The notes: generated from the letters alone by a model not told the origin. A DNA stretch of 64,000 bases from Trichloromonas sp034002365 (GCA_034002365.1 JAVFAR010000003.1:5155-69154); one strand, 5' to 3'; positions 53,507 through 62,347 are shown, numbered from the stretch's first letter. Numbers and translations: made by a program.

Positions 53507-54547
53507 CTATTCCAATTCGTTTTCGAGAATCTGGCTGACCAGGCGCGCGGTGTAGTCGACCACGGGAATCACCTGGGAATAGTTCATGCGGCTGGGGCCG
53601 ATCACCCCGAGGGTGCCGATCGTTCCCCGGCTGCTCGAATAGTTGGCGGTTATCAGGCTGCACCCCTCGATTTCCCGGTATTCGGACTCGCTGCCGATGA
53701 AAATCTGCACTCCTCGCGCCTGCTGGCTTTTGTCGAGCAGTTCGACCAGCAGGCTCTTCTGCTCGAAGGTCCGAAAGAGCCGTTTCATCCGTTCCAGATC
53801 CTTGAATTCGGGCTGTTCCAGAATATTGGCGGCCCCTTCGATGTAGACCTGGCCACCCAATTCATCGCTCATGGCCTCTTGCGAGAGTTCCAGGGCGCGG
53901 CTCAGCAGTTTGTCGTAGATCGCTTTCTCCTCGGCCATTTCCCGGACGATCTTGGCTTTGATCTCCTGGATGCTCAGGCCGCTGAGGGTCTGGTTGAGAT
54001 AGTTGGAAATATGCTCCAGTTCCGCTTGGGAAAGGGAAAGGTCGGTTTCGATGACCTTGTTCTGCACCATGCCGGAACGGGAGACAAAGATGACCAGCAG
54101 CCGCCCCTGGGAGAGTTTGAGAAACTCGATATGGCGGAAGACCGTGCAGTTGAAGCGCGGCGTCATCACCACCCCGGTGTAGCTGGAAATGGCCGAAAGC
54201 ACCTTCCCCGCCTCCCGCAGCCGCTCTTCGACGCGCAGACCGTCGATGCGGTAATAGTCTTCGATGCGGCTTTTCTGTTGCGAGTCGAGCTGCCCGACCT
54301 GCAACAGGGTGTCGACGTAAAAACGGTAGCCCTTTTCGGTCGGCACCCGCCCCGCCGAGGTGTGGGGAGAGACGATGTAGCCCATCTCTTCGAGATCGGC
54401 CATGACGTTGCGCACCGTCGCCGGCGACAGGCCGAGATGGTGGCGGCGGGTCACCGCCCGCGAACCGATCGGTTCGGCGGTGCCGATGTAATCCTCGACG
54501 ATCGCTTCGAGAATGCGCCGACTACGCTCGTTGAGTTCATCGCTCAT
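53507..54547 (-). CDS. hrcA: Heat-shock repressor HrcA
   Basis: HrcA (346 aa) binds CIRCE and shuts off heat-shock operons when GroEL is free. The N-terminal winged helix (SRRILEAIVEDYIGTAEPIGSRAVTRRHHLGLSPATVRNVMADLEEMGYI) is followed by the large dimer/GAF-like region and the C-terminal FIGSESEYREIEGCSLITANY motif. ATG at 54547 starts MSDELNERSRRIL. A perfect CIRCE lies 52-79 bases upstream, so hrcA, grpE, dnaK and dnaJ form one autoregulated operon. Confidence 0.97.
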   Translation of the reverse strand: MSDELNERSRRILEAIVEDYIGTAEPIGSRAVTRRHHLGLSPATVRNVMADLEEMGYIVSPHTSAGRVPTEKGYRFYVDTLLQVGQLDSQQKSRIEDYYRIDGLRVEERLREAGKVLSAISSYTGVVMTPRFNCTVFRHIEFLKLSQGRLLVIFVSRSGMVQNKVIETDLSLSQAELEHISNYLNQTLSGLSIQEIKAKIVREMAEEKAIYDKLLSRALELSQEAMSDELGGQVYIEGAANILEQPEFKDLERMKRLFRTFEQKSLLVELLDKSQQARGVQIFIGSESEYREIEGCSLITANYSSSRGTIGTLGVIGPSRMNYSQVIPVVDYTARLVSQILENELE

Positions 54548-54599
54548 GGTTTATCCGGCCCCAAAAAACTCAAGCCGGAAAGCCCCGGCCGTCATTGCC

Positions 54600-54626
54600 T
54601 TAGCACTCATCACTTCCGAGTGCTAA
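54600..54626 (-). promoter_or_regulatory. CIRCE operator of the heat-shock operon
   Basis: TTAGCACTC, nine bases, GAGTGCTAA: an exact match to the CIRCE consensus, placed at and just after the predicted transcription start of the hrcA promoter. HrcA encoded next door should bind it. Confidence 0.97.
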
Positions 54627-54634
54627 CGTCGCAC

Positions 54635-54663
54635 AACATAACAATGCCCCTTTTCTTTGTCAA
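54635..54663 (-). promoter_or_regulatory. Sigma70 promoter of hrcA-grpE-dnaK-dnaJ
   Basis: TTGACA (54663-54658), a 17-base spacer and TATGTT (54640-54635) on the minus strand. The predicted start falls in CIRCE. Confidence 0.75.
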
Positions 54664-54767
54664 GGGCAAAGCCCCCTAATACAGGGCATTTTCTCCGGCT
54701 AAAGGGGGGCGGTTCAGGTGGCGCGGTCGGCCGGGGCGCTGAAAAACGTTCGCACTTCAGCCGCCGG

Positions 54768-55904
54768 TCAGAGAAAGGGGAGGATCAGGTGATCGAAGAT
54801 CAGCCAGCCGCAAAGGTCGAAGGCCCAGCGGTTGTTTTCATGGCGCAGATGGCTGCCGGCGCGGGCGATGGCCGGAGCGAAGTGTTCGCCGAGGGATTTT
54901 CCGAAGCGCGCGGTGAAATCCCGGTCGTCGACTCCCTCGGCGGTGCGCAGGCCGAGGTAGAGGGTTTCGGCCATGGCCCCGGCGCGGTCAAAGCATTCCA
55001 GCTCCAGCAGGGGATCGCGCCCCATCTCCAGCGTCTTCCGGCAGGCGTCAAGATCGCCGGGGGCCGCCAGGCGCCGGCCCCAGCCGGCGGGATCGAAGGC
55101 ATGGGCGCCGGCACCGAGGGCCAGACATCCCTGGCGATGCCAGTAACCGAGGTTGTGACGGCATTCCCGGCCGGGGCGGGCGTAATTGGAGATTTCGTAG
55201 TGAGCAAAGCCGGCTTCGGCAAGGCGTTCATGGAGGAGAGTAAACTGCCGGGCGTAGTTCTGTTCGTCGGGAAGGGCCAGGCCCCCATGCCGCTGAAGGG
55301 CATGGAAAGGGGTCTCCTCCTCGACGCTCAGGCCGTAGCAGGAGAGGTGTTCCGGTTCCAGGGCGAGAAAGGCGACAAGTTCCCGTTCCAGCTCGGCCAG
55401 GCTTTGGCCGGGGCGGGCATAGATCAGGTCGAGACCGAGATTGGTGAAGCCCGCCGCGCGACTCCAGGCCACCGCCTGGCGAATCTCGGCGGCGCTGTGG
55501 ATGCGGCCAAGCTGGGCCAGGGCCCGATCATCGAGGGACTGGGCGCCGAGGGAGAGGCGGTTGACCCCGGCGGCACGGTAGCCGGCGAGGGATTGAGGGG
55601 AGAGGGTGCCGGGGTTGGCTTCCAGGCTGATTTCACAATCGGCGGCGAAACCAAAGCGGGCGGCGGCTGCTCGCAGAATCCGGCCAAGCTGTTCCGGCGT
55701 CAGCAGCGAAGGGGTGCCGCCGCCGAAAAAGACCGTCGTCAGCGGCCCCTCCCAGACTTCGGCGGCCGCGGCCGACTCCAGCTGTTTGAGCAGCAGTTCG
55801 ACATACTCCGCCAGCAGCGCCGGGGAATGGCGGTCGGTGGAAAAAAAATCGCAATAGGGACACTTGCGGGCGCAGAAGGGGATGTGCAGGTAGAGGGAGG
55901 TCAT
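54768..55904 (-). CDS. hemW: HemW-like radical SAM protein
   Basis: A 378-residue radical SAM protein of the HemW (formerly HemN-like) family, which binds heme and is thought to deliver it to respiratory enzymes instead of acting as a coproporphyrinogen oxidase. The cluster motif CARKCPYC occurs near the N-terminus, followed by TVFFGGGTPSLL, EISLEANPGTL and GVNRLSLGAQSLDD, which form the SAM barrel, and a C-terminal HemW domain (LGYWHRQGCLALGAGAHAF). Start is ATG 55904 (MTSLYLHIPFC). The T tract of a terminator ends 3 bases before this start and no ribosome site or promoter room is visible, so expression may rely on read-through or an unusual start. It has no obvious functional link to the Mrp operon upstream. 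Confidence 0.93.
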   Translation of the reverse strand: MTSLYLHIPFCARKCPYCDFFSTDRHSPALLAEYVELLLKQLESAAAAEVWEGPLTTVFFGGGTPSLLTPEQLGRILRAAAARFGFAADCEISLEANPGTLSPQSLAGYRAAGVNRLSLGAQSLDDRALAQLGRIHSAAEIRQAVAWSRAAGFTNLGLDLIYARPGQSLAELERELVAFLALEPEHLSCYGLSVEEETPFHALQRHGGLALPDEQNYARQFTLLHERLAEAGFAHYEISNYARPGRECRHNLGYWHRQGCLALGAGAHAFDPAGWGRRLAAPGDLDACRKTLEMGRDPLLELECFDRAGAMAETLYLGLRTAEGVDDRDFTARFGKSLGEHFAPAIARAGSHLRHENNRWAFDLCGWLIFDHLILPFL

Positions 55905-55907
55905 GAG

Positions 55908-55939
55908 CAAAAAGGGCGGCCGGGGTGAGCGGCCGCCCT
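55908..55939 (-). terminator. Terminator of the Mrp-like operon
   Basis: Stem 55913-55922 with 55930-55939 (10 bp, AGGGCGGCCG) and a 7-base loop, followed on the minus strand by TTTTT. It directly precedes the hemW start codon. Confidence 0.82.
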
Positions 55940-55946
55940 GTCAGGG

Positions 55947-57713
55947 TCACCAGAAAAAGATGAAGGACATCACCGAGAGGCAAAGGACCGCGAGCAGCAC
56001 CCCGATCCCCACCGGGTAGGCGCCGAGCCGGCTGCGGCGCTCAATGGCCGCGTCGATGGCGGCCAGATCCCCGCTCGTGCCCGCTGTCAGATGCGCGACA
56101 CTTTTCTGGATATTGGCACCGGGGTCGGCAAAGAAGCGGGCCAGGGCGCCGGGAATCCCCCGGACGAAAATGCGGTCCGCCCAACTGTTGAGGCCGTTGA
56201 AAATCCGGTCACTCAGGGTGTAGAAGAGGCGCCCCCCTTTGCGGTAGAACCAGTCGGCGTCAACATTGACGCTGCGGATTTCCGCCGGATAAATTCCGGA
56301 TAGCAGCAGCAGGGTGAAGGCAAGCGCCGAAAAGAAGAGGAGCTGGGTCTGGGCCACGACATGGGAGACGGTATAGGGTTGATAGTCGGTGGCGTAGGGG
56401 AGCAGGCGGTAGAGATACTGGGGAAAGCTGCCGATAAAAATACAGAGAAACGCGGTCAGGCCCATGGCCAGCAGCATGTGCCGGGGGGCTTCCTTGCAAC
56501 GCAGTCCCGAGTCATGGGAGAAGAAAGCGAAGAAGGGGATCTTGATCCCGGCATGGTGGAAGACCCCGGCCGAGGCGAAGAGCAGCACGAACCAGACCAG
56601 CCGCAGGTTGTCGTGGGCGGCAGCCTCCATGACCATCGATTTGCTGACGAAACCGGAAAAAAGCGGGAAGGCGGAGATCGAAGCGGCGCCGACAATGCAG
56701 AAGGCGCAGGTCCAGGGCATCGATTTGTAGAGGCCGCCGAGATCGGTGGCGTTGATCTTGCCGGTACGGTATAGAACGGCGCCCATGGTCATGAACAACA
56801 GGCCTTTGAAAAGGATGTCGTTGAAGGCGTGGGCGACGGCGCCGTTTACCGCCAGTTCGGTGCCGATGCCGATGCCGACGACCATGAAACCGACCTGGTT
56901 GATCAGGCTGTAGGCGAGGACCCGGCGCAGGTCGTTTTCGATGACCGCATAGAAGATGGGGAAGCCGGCCATGACCGCGCCGATCCAGATCAGGGCGTCG
57001 GTACCGGCGAAGGAGCGGGCCAGCAGGTAGACCGCCGCCTTGGTGGTGAAGGCCGACAGATAGATGGTGCCGGTCACGGTCGAGGCCGGATAGGCGTCGG
57101 TCAGCCAGGTGTGCAGCAGCGGCCAGGCGCAGTTCACGCCGACACCGATGAAGATCAGGTACGAGGCGAGGCCGTTCAGGCCGAGGAAGGTGACGGCCAC
57201 GCTGCCGGTCTGTTGCACATGGAGCAGGATACCGGCCAGCAGGCAGAGACCGCCGGCGACATGGACCATGAAGTAACGGAAACCGGCGCCAAAGGCATCG
57301 GGAGTGCGCCGGGCCAGCACCAGAAAAGTAGCACAGACGGTCAGCAGCTCCCAGAAAACGAAGAGGGTAAAGAAATCCCCGGCAAAGATTACCCCCAGGG
57401 CGGCCCCGGCATAGGCCAGCCCGGCGATATTTTGCACCCGGTCTTCCACATGCAGGGCATAGAGGTTAGTGATAAAGGCGATCAGGTGGAAGATGTAACC
57501 AAACACCAGACTGAGGCGGTCAAGTTGGCCAAGCACCAGTTCATAGTCCATGAACTGGAAACTCCAGTGGGTGCCGGCGGGAATCGACAACAGGTTAACG
57601 AAGCTGGCAATGGGGAGCAACAGCATCCAGGCCTGCTTAAGCCGCCCCTTGAGCAGGGGAACCAGCAGTGCGCCAACGATGAGGATGACTGCGGGCGGCA
57701 GAGCATTAATCAT
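55947..57713 (-). CDS. MrpD/NuoL-like antiporter subunit, third copy (atypical)
   Basis: A 588-residue integral-membrane protein with the proton-conducting antiporter fold shared by MrpA, MrpD and NuoL/M/N. The conserved Glu of the fifth span is present (E122 in LFVFWELLT), as are K225 (AFTTKAAVYLLARSF) and the Lys of the later FSGFVSKSMVM motif. However the seventh-span Lys that both other copies keep is replaced by Asn194 (GVGVNCAWPLLHTWL, where relatives read VKMAFFPLHSWL). It also has a long C-terminal extension. It may be an altered channel, a structural subunit, or one that moves ions other than protons. It starts 8 bases inside the small 98-residue gene and ends the operon before a terminator. 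Confidence 0.85.
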   Translation of the reverse strand: MINALPPAVILIVGALLVPLLKGRLKQAWMLLLPIASFVNLLSIPAGTHWSFQFMDYELVLGQLDRLSLVFGYIFHLIAFITNLYALHVEDRVQNIAGLAYAGAALGVIFAGDFFTLFVFWELLTVCATFLVLARRTPDAFGAGFRYFMVHVAGGLCLLAGILLHVQQTGSVAVTFLGLNGLASYLIFIGVGVNCAWPLLHTWLTDAYPASTVTGTIYLSAFTTKAAVYLLARSFAGTDALIWIGAVMAGFPIFYAVIENDLRRVLAYSLINQVGFMVVGIGIGTELAVNGAVAHAFNDILFKGLLFMTMGAVLYRTGKINATDLGGLYKSMPWTCAFCIVGAASISAFPLFSGFVSKSMVMEAAAHDNLRLVWFVLLFASAGVFHHAGIKIPFFAFFSHDSGLRCKEAPRHMLLAMGLTAFLCIFIGSFPQYLYRLLPYATDYQPYTVSHVVAQTQLLFFSALAFTLLLLSGIYPAEIRSVNVDADWFYRKGGRLFYTLSDRIFNGLNSWADRIFVRGIPGALARFFADPGANIQKSVAHLTAGTSGDLAAIDAAIERRSRLGAYPVGIGVLLAVLCLSVMSFIFFW

Positions 57714-58002
57714 AGTAGTCCTCTTTGCGCATGACCAGGGGACGCAGGATATATTTGGCCACCAGTACCAGGATGACGCAGGCGACGAAGCCGTAAATGG
57801 CGTAGAAGCCGAATTTCTCTTCCCAGGGGAAGAGTGCGTGCTTGTGGTAGAAGAGGTCGACCAAAAGCAGGATCACCACGCAGCTGTAAAAGCCTTGGAG
57901 CAGGCGCTGAACGTTTCGCGGGTTGTCGAAGATGCCCGGTTTTTCTTCCCTGGCGCCGTCCGGACGGACCTGCTGGTCGGGGCATTCCGGTTCTCTTTTC
58001 AT
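57706..58002 (-). CDS. Small two-span membrane protein in the Mrp operon
   Basis: A 98-residue protein with two hydrophobic spans (about 37-53 and 64-84) after a charged, Pro-rich cytoplasmic N-terminus; the ends are short and charged (RKEDYYD). ATG at 58002 has GAGGT upstream; the earlier open frame is less plausible. It overlaps the following antiporter gene by 8 bases, so it is cotranscribed and probably an accessory subunit. I do not recognise the family. Confidence 0.75.
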   Translation of the reverse strand: MKREPECPDQQVRPDGAREEKPGIFDNPRNVQRLLQGFYSCVVILLLVDLFYHKHALFPWEEKFGFYAIYGFVACVILVLVAKYILRPLVMRKEDYYD

Positions 58003-58012
58003 CCGTGTTACC

Positions 58013-58159
58013 TCACAGGGTGGTGAACAAAACGTAAGCGAGATAGAGACAACTGACCGCGAAGATGACGGCGAACACCGGGCGAAAGCCGGGAACCGGA
58101 TCATGGGCCAAGATCATTAATTCCTCCCCGTGGGGGTCGTGCCGGGACTCGTGACTCAT
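58013..58159 (-). CDS. 48-residue single-span membrane protein in the Mrp operon
   Basis: A very short but well-supported gene, too short for routine ORF cut-offs. It has an excellent ribosome site (AGGAGG, 5 nt before ATG 58159), a polar His-rich N-terminus (MSHESRHDPHGEEL) and one membrane span (about residues 27-46, RPVFAVIFAVSCLYLAYVLF). It lies between the second antiporter gene (21-bp gap) and the 98-residue gene (10-bp gap), all leftward. It is probably a small subunit of the complex; identity unknown. Confidence 0.72.
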   Translation of the reverse strand: MSHESRHDPHGEELMILAHDPVPGFRPVFAVIFAVSCLYLAYVLFTTL

Positions 58160-58180
58160 GGAAACCTCCTGGCGAACGCG

Positions 58181-59653
58181 CTAGGGGAAAAGGGCGACCC
58201 GGATCAATCCTAGAAAGATCTGGGGAAAGAAGAACAGAACCAGGGAGCAGAGCGCCGTGATCGACAGGGGCAGCAGGCAGAAGAGCGGCGCTTCCTGAAC
58301 CCCGGATTCCGTCTCGCCTTCGGGGAGTTTGGCGAAAAATCCCCGGTAGACGATGGGGAAGAAATAGGCGGCATTGAGAAGAGAGCTGACCAATAGCACC
58401 ACCACCAGCACGATCTGCTGCGCTTCAAAAGCGCCGATGACCAGATTCCACTTGCTCAGAAAGCCCCCCATCGGCGGCATGCCGATGATGCTCATGGAGC
58501 CGAGGAAAAAAGCCAAATAGGTGATCGGCATCTTGCGGCCGAGACCGTCCATCTGGCTGATGTATTTTTTGTGATGGGCGACGTAGATCGCCCCGGCGCA
58601 GAAGAAGAGGGTGATCTTGCCGAAGGCGTGCATAGCGATGTGCAGCACGCCGCCGGTCATCCCCGCCGCCGTCAGCATGCCGGCGCCGAGAATCATGTAG
58701 GAGAGTTGGCCGATGGTCGAATAGGCGAGGCGCCGCTTGAGGTTGTCCTGGGTCAGCGCGACCAGCGAGGCCGTGAGGATGGTGATCGAGGCGATGGTGG
58801 CGATGACTACCCCGAGATTCAGATCGCGCAGCAGGTCGGGGCCGAAGATGTCGAATATCACCCGGAGGATGGAGAAAACCCCGACCTTGACCACCGCCAC
58901 GCCGTGGAGGAAGGAGCTGACCGGCGTCGGCGCCACCATGGCCGCCGGCAGCCAGCCGTGAAAGGGCATGATCCCGGCCTTGGCGAAACCGAAGATGAAG
59001 AGGACCAGCAGCAGGGCGACGGTATTCGGCGAGGCGCAGCCGGTCAGAATGCCGCCCTGGGTGAAGTCAAGGGTGCCGGCGGCCTGATAGGTGATGAGCA
59101 TGGCCGGCAGAACCAGCCCGATGGAGGTACCGAGAATGTAGGTAAGATATTTCCGGCCCGAGGCTCGTGCCTCGGCGGTCTGTTCGTGAGCGACCAGCGG
59201 GTAGGTCGACAGGGAAAGCATCTCGTAGAAAAGATACATGGTCAGCAGATTGGCCGAGAAGGCCACGCCGATGGTGGCGGAAATAGCCACCGCGAAGGAA
59301 GCGAAATAACGGGTCTGATCATGCTCCCCGAGGCTGCGCATGTAGCCGATGGAATAGAGGGAGGTGAAGATCCAGAGGAAGGACGCGACCAGGGCGAAAA
59401 AGAGCCCCATGCCGTCGACCCGCAGCTGAATCGGCACGCCCGGGATGACTTCCGCCAGGGTCAGTTCGAAGCCGCCCCCCTGCATGACGGTGGGAATCAT
59501 CGCGGCGACGATCATGAACTTGGCGACCGCCGCCATCAGGGTGCTGCCTTCGCGCAGGTTGGGCGCCCGGTCGTTGAAGGCCATGATCGGCAAGGTCGCC
59601 AGCAGGGAGACGAGAATCGCGACCAGGGGCCAGATGGAATATGGATACGCCAT
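58181..59653 (-). CDS. mrpD: MrpD/NuoL-like antiporter subunit, second copy
   Basis: A 490-residue multi-span antiporter subunit. The conserved charged residues of the family are intact: E144 in LFYEMLSL, K225 in FAKAGIMPFHGWLP, K256 in VVKVGVFSILR, and the Lys in MGGFLSKWNLV. About 14 spans are expected. It is closest in pattern to subunits of group-4 hydrogenase-type and Mrp complexes. AGAGAG lies just before the start. The gap to the preceding mrpD-type gene is 64 bases. Whether it exchanges Na+ or K+ for H+ cannot be told from sequence; symbol by similarity. Confidence 0.9.
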   Translation of the reverse strand: MAYPYSIWPLVAILVSLLATLPIMAFNDRAPNLREGSTLMAAVAKFMIVAAMIPTVMQGGGFELTLAEVIPGVPIQLRVDGMGLFFALVASFLWIFTSLYSIGYMRSLGEHDQTRYFASFAVAISATIGVAFSANLLTMYLFYEMLSLSTYPLVAHEQTAEARASGRKYLTYILGTSIGLVLPAMLITYQAAGTLDFTQGGILTGCASPNTVALLLVLFIFGFAKAGIMPFHGWLPAAMVAPTPVSSFLHGVAVVKVGVFSILRVIFDIFGPDLLRDLNLGVVIATIASITILTASLVALTQDNLKRRLAYSTIGQLSYMILGAGMLTAAGMTGGVLHIAMHAFGKITLFFCAGAIYVAHHKKYISQMDGLGRKMPITYLAFFLGSMSIIGMPPMGGFLSKWNLVIGAFEAQQIVLVVVLLVSSLLNAAYFFPIVYRGFFAKLPEGETESGVQEAPLFCLLPLSITALCSLVLFFFPQIFLGLIRVALFP

Positions 59654-59717
59654 AGTCTCTCTTTATTCCCGAGGGATGGAAGGATGAAAAGGGTGAATAC
59701 CGGTCATGGCCGAGGTC

Positions 59718-61211
59718 TCAGAACCCGGCCGGAATGGCCAGGCGAATGATGTTGTTCACCAAGGGTCCGGTACCGAAGCCCACCGCGATCAGGGCGATGG
59801 CCGTCAGGACCAGGGGTTTCAGGATTAAAAACGGCGCTTCTTCCATCCTGATCGGTTCGTGCCCATGACCATGTCCATGTTCACCCTTGGGAAAGAAGGC
59901 GATTTCAATGATGCGGAAGAACAGAATGGCGTTGACCAGACTACTGAAGAGGAGCGCGCCGACATAACCCCACTGGCCCGCCTCGATCCCGCCCATGATC
60001 AGATACCACTTGCTGAAAAAGCCGCAGGTGGGGGGGATGCCGATCATGGCGAAGGCGCCGATGGTGAAGGCTGCCATGGTGACGGGCATTTTTCGATAGA
60101 GCCCGTTGAGATTTTCAAGCTTAAGGCTTCCGGTGCGATAATAGATGGCCGCGGCCGCCAGGAAGAGGCAGAGTGTCATCAGGGCGTCGTTGACGATATG
60201 CAGGATCGCCCCGGTCATCCCCTGGGTGTTGGCCAGCCAAACCCCGCCGACCATGTAGCCGACTTCGGCGACGATGATGAAGGTCAGCATCCGTCGCAGA
60301 TCCCGCTGGGCCAGGGCCAGCGATGAGGCGCAGACGATGGCGGCCGCCGCGACCCAGACGATGGCCGATTGCACACCGGCATGTTGGAAAAAAGCATAGC
60401 TGGGGGTGAATACCGAGAAGATGACCCGGATCATCAGGTAAACGGTAACCTTGGTCATCAGCGGAGCGATCATCAGACCGGCGCCGGTGGGAGCCAGCGA
60501 GTAGGCGTTGGGGAGCCAAGAGTGCAGCGGGAAAAAAGCCATCTTCACCCACAGACCGACCATGATGAAGCCAAAAGCGGTGGCCAGCGCCGCCGGCGCG
60601 TCGAGACCGGCGATTCTCGACGCGATGTCGGCCATGTTCAGGGTGCCGGTTAGGATGTAGAGATAGCCGACACCAAGCAGGTAAAAACAGGCGCCGATGG
60701 AGCCCATGATGATGTAGTTGAAGCTCGCCAGGGGAGCGCGTCCCTTACCCATGGCGATCAGGCCGTAGGTAGTGATGGAGGTGATCTCCAGCAAGACGTA
60801 GAGATTGAAGGCGTCGCCAGTCAGCACCAGGCCGATCAGACCGGCGATGAGAATCAGGTAGAGGGTGAAGAACAGGTGTTCACGGCCCGGCAACTCCCGT
60901 TCCACGCACTTGAGGGAGGCCAGGGTGGCGACCAACGCGACCACGCTGACGAGAACCATCATCAGGGCGCTCAAGTGATCGATCACCAGTTCGATGCCGA
61001 AGGGTGGTTGCCAGTTCCCCACCGTGTAGCGGTAAGCGCCGTGCTTCAGTACGTTGAACAACGTCACGCCCGAGAAGACACTGGAAAAGCACAGGGAGAG
61101 AACCACCAGTGGGGCGATCCAGTTGCGCGACAGGCGGCCGAGCAGATTGACGAAAAACGCCGTCAGCAGGGGCGTGGCCAAGGCGTAGAGATGCAGATTG
61201 GTAAAGGTCAT
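59718..61211 (-). CDS. mrpD: MrpD/NuoL-like antiporter subunit, first copy
   Basis: A 497-residue antiporter subunit with intact conserved charges: E142 in YVLLEITSITTYG, K223 in VKMAFFPLHSWLPNAY, K254 in MTKVTVYLMIR and the Lys in TCGFFSKWYLI. A His-rich loop (GEHGHGHGHEP) lies before the last spans. It overlaps mrpC by four bases (ATGA), the order C-D being that of canonical mrpABCDEFG operons, so this copy is the best candidate for the true MrpD. Symbol by similarity. Confidence 0.92.
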   Translation of the reverse strand: MTFTNLHLYALATPLLTAFFVNLLGRLSRNWIAPLVVLSLCFSSVFSGVTLFNVLKHGAYRYTVGNWQPPFGIELVIDHLSALMMVLVSVVALVATLASLKCVERELPGREHLFFTLYLILIAGLIGLVLTGDAFNLYVLLEITSITTYGLIAMGKGRAPLASFNYIIMGSIGACFYLLGVGYLYILTGTLNMADIASRIAGLDAPAALATAFGFIMVGLWVKMAFFPLHSWLPNAYSLAPTGAGLMIAPLMTKVTVYLMIRVIFSVFTPSYAFFQHAGVQSAIVWVAAAAIVCASSLALAQRDLRRMLTFIIVAEVGYMVGGVWLANTQGMTGAILHIVNDALMTLCLFLAAAAIYYRTGSLKLENLNGLYRKMPVTMAAFTIGAFAMIGIPPTCGFFSKWYLIMGGIEAGQWGYVGALLFSSLVNAILFFRIIEIAFFPKGEHGHGHGHEPIRMEEAPFLILKPLVLTAIALIAVGFGTGPLVNNIIRLAIPAGF

Positions 61212-61597
61212 TCGCCGATCCTCTCCAGAATTTCATCTTCTTCGAGGGTGCCGTATTCCCGGTGGATCCGCTGCATGACCGCCAGGGCCACCCCGGTGAC
61301 GCTGACCGAAACGACGATGGCGGTAAGCATCAGTACGTGAGGCAAGGGATTGACGATTTGCGCCGCGTCCACCCCCGACTCAAGTACCTTGTACTTGTCC
61401 AGGATCGGGATGGCCCCGCCGCGCTTAACCCCGATCGAAACGAAAAAGAGAATGATCGCGGTCTGAAAGATATTCATCCCCAGCAGTTTTTTCACCAGAT
61501 TGCGCTTGCCGATCATGGCGTAGAAACCGATCATCATCAGCACTACATAGATCCAGTAGTTGTACTTGGCAACGACGTCCTGAAGCATTGCGTCCAT
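61208..61597 (-). CDS. mrpC: MrpC/NuoK-like subunit
   Basis: A 129-residue small subunit of the cation antiporter, of the NuoK fold: three membrane spans (YWIYVVLMMIGFYAMI, GMNIFQTAIILFFVSIG, LPHVLMLTAIVVSVSVTGVALAVM) and the conserved NPLPHVLMLTAIVV motif found in MrpC/MnhC. A charged tail (YGTLEEDEILERIGE) follows. It lies one base after mrpB and overlaps mrpD by four. Confidence 0.94.
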   Translation of the reverse strand: MDAMLQDVVAKYNYWIYVVLMMIGFYAMIGKRNLVKKLLGMNIFQTAIILFFVSIGVKRGGAIPILDKYKVLESGVDAAQIVNPLPHVLMLTAIVVSVSVTGVALAVMQRIHREYGTLEEDEILERIGE

Positions 61598-61598
61598 G

Positions 61599-62078
61599 TC
61601 AGAGTCCCTCGTCCAGTTCGCCGCCTGAGGAAAGATCCCAGAAGAGCGACACCATGATGCTCATGACCGCCAGCCCGACCCCGACCTCGACCAGAAAAAT
61701 GCCGAAGGAACGCCATTCCACCGGACCCAGGGGAATGAGTTTGTCGAGGGCGCTGTAGTCGAGAAAAAGGCCGCCGAAGATTGCGCACAGGACGGCGACG
61801 CCGGTGTAGATCAACACCCCGGTGTTGGCCAGCGCGGCATTGGCCCCCAGGGAAAAGTGGCGGATCGAGGTCTTCAGATCATAGGCCAGGGCGAGGAGGA
61901 TGAAGGAGGAACCGAGCACCACCCCCCCCTGGAAGCCCCCGCCCGGGCTGTAATGGCCATGGACGATGATATACAAGCCAAAGAGCTGGATGAAGGGCAC
62001 CAGCAGGCGTACACCGGTCCTGACGATGGCGCTATCCCCCAGAGGCTGTTCCGCCGCCCGTTCCAGACGTCGCTTCAT
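61599..62078 (-). CDS. mrpB: MrpB subunit
   Basis: A 159-residue MnhB/MrpB-domain protein, four spans, with the family pattern HGHYSPGGGFQGGVVLGSSFILLALAYDL in the first half and VEWRSFGIFLVEVGVGLAVMSIMVSLF near the end. It overlaps the MbhE-like gene by four bases. In the Mrp complex this subunit packs against the C-terminal part of MrpA, which here is split into the two preceding genes. Confidence 0.94.
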   Translation of the reverse strand: MKRRLERAAEQPLGDSAIVRTGVRLLVPFIQLFGLYIIVHGHYSPGGGFQGGVVLGSSFILLALAYDLKTSIRHFSLGANAALANTGVLIYTGVAVLCAIFGGLFLDYSALDKLIPLGPVEWRSFGIFLVEVGVGLAVMSIMVSLFWDLSSGGELDEGL

Positions 62079-62347
62079 GACTTGTTCCTCCGCAGGACGC
62101 TGGCGACGGCCATACCGGCGCAGAAGATGACCACCGTTTCGAACATAGTGTCGTACCCCCGGTAATCTCCGAGTACCGCCGTGACGACGTTGGGGACATG
62201 CGTCTCCGCCACCGCGTTCTCAATGTAATAGGGCGAGAGGTGACGGTTGGCCGGGGACTGGGGATCACCCCAGGCGGGAAAGTCCCGGGTGCCGTAGAGC
62301 AGCAAAATGCCGGTGATGACCGTGGCGATCAGGGCGAGCGCTTTCAA
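62075..62347 (-). CDS. MbhE-like subunit (detached C-terminal piece of MrpA)
   Basis: A 90-residue protein that starts with TTG at 62347 with an AAGGAG site 7 nt upstream, so the T of its start and the stop of the preceding gene overlap (TTGA). Two hydrophobic spans flank a polar middle (PAWGDPQSPANRHLSPYYIENAVAETHVPNVVTAVLGDYRGYDTMFET), the pattern of MbhE and the MrpA C-terminal end. The longer open frame to 62545 is read-through of the preceding gene and is not coding. Cotranslated with its neighbours. Confidence 0.85.
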   Translation of the reverse strand: MKALALIATVITGILLLYGTRDFPAWGDPQSPANRHLSPYYIENAVAETHVPNVVTAVLGDYRGYDTMFETVVIFCAGMAVASVLRRNKS

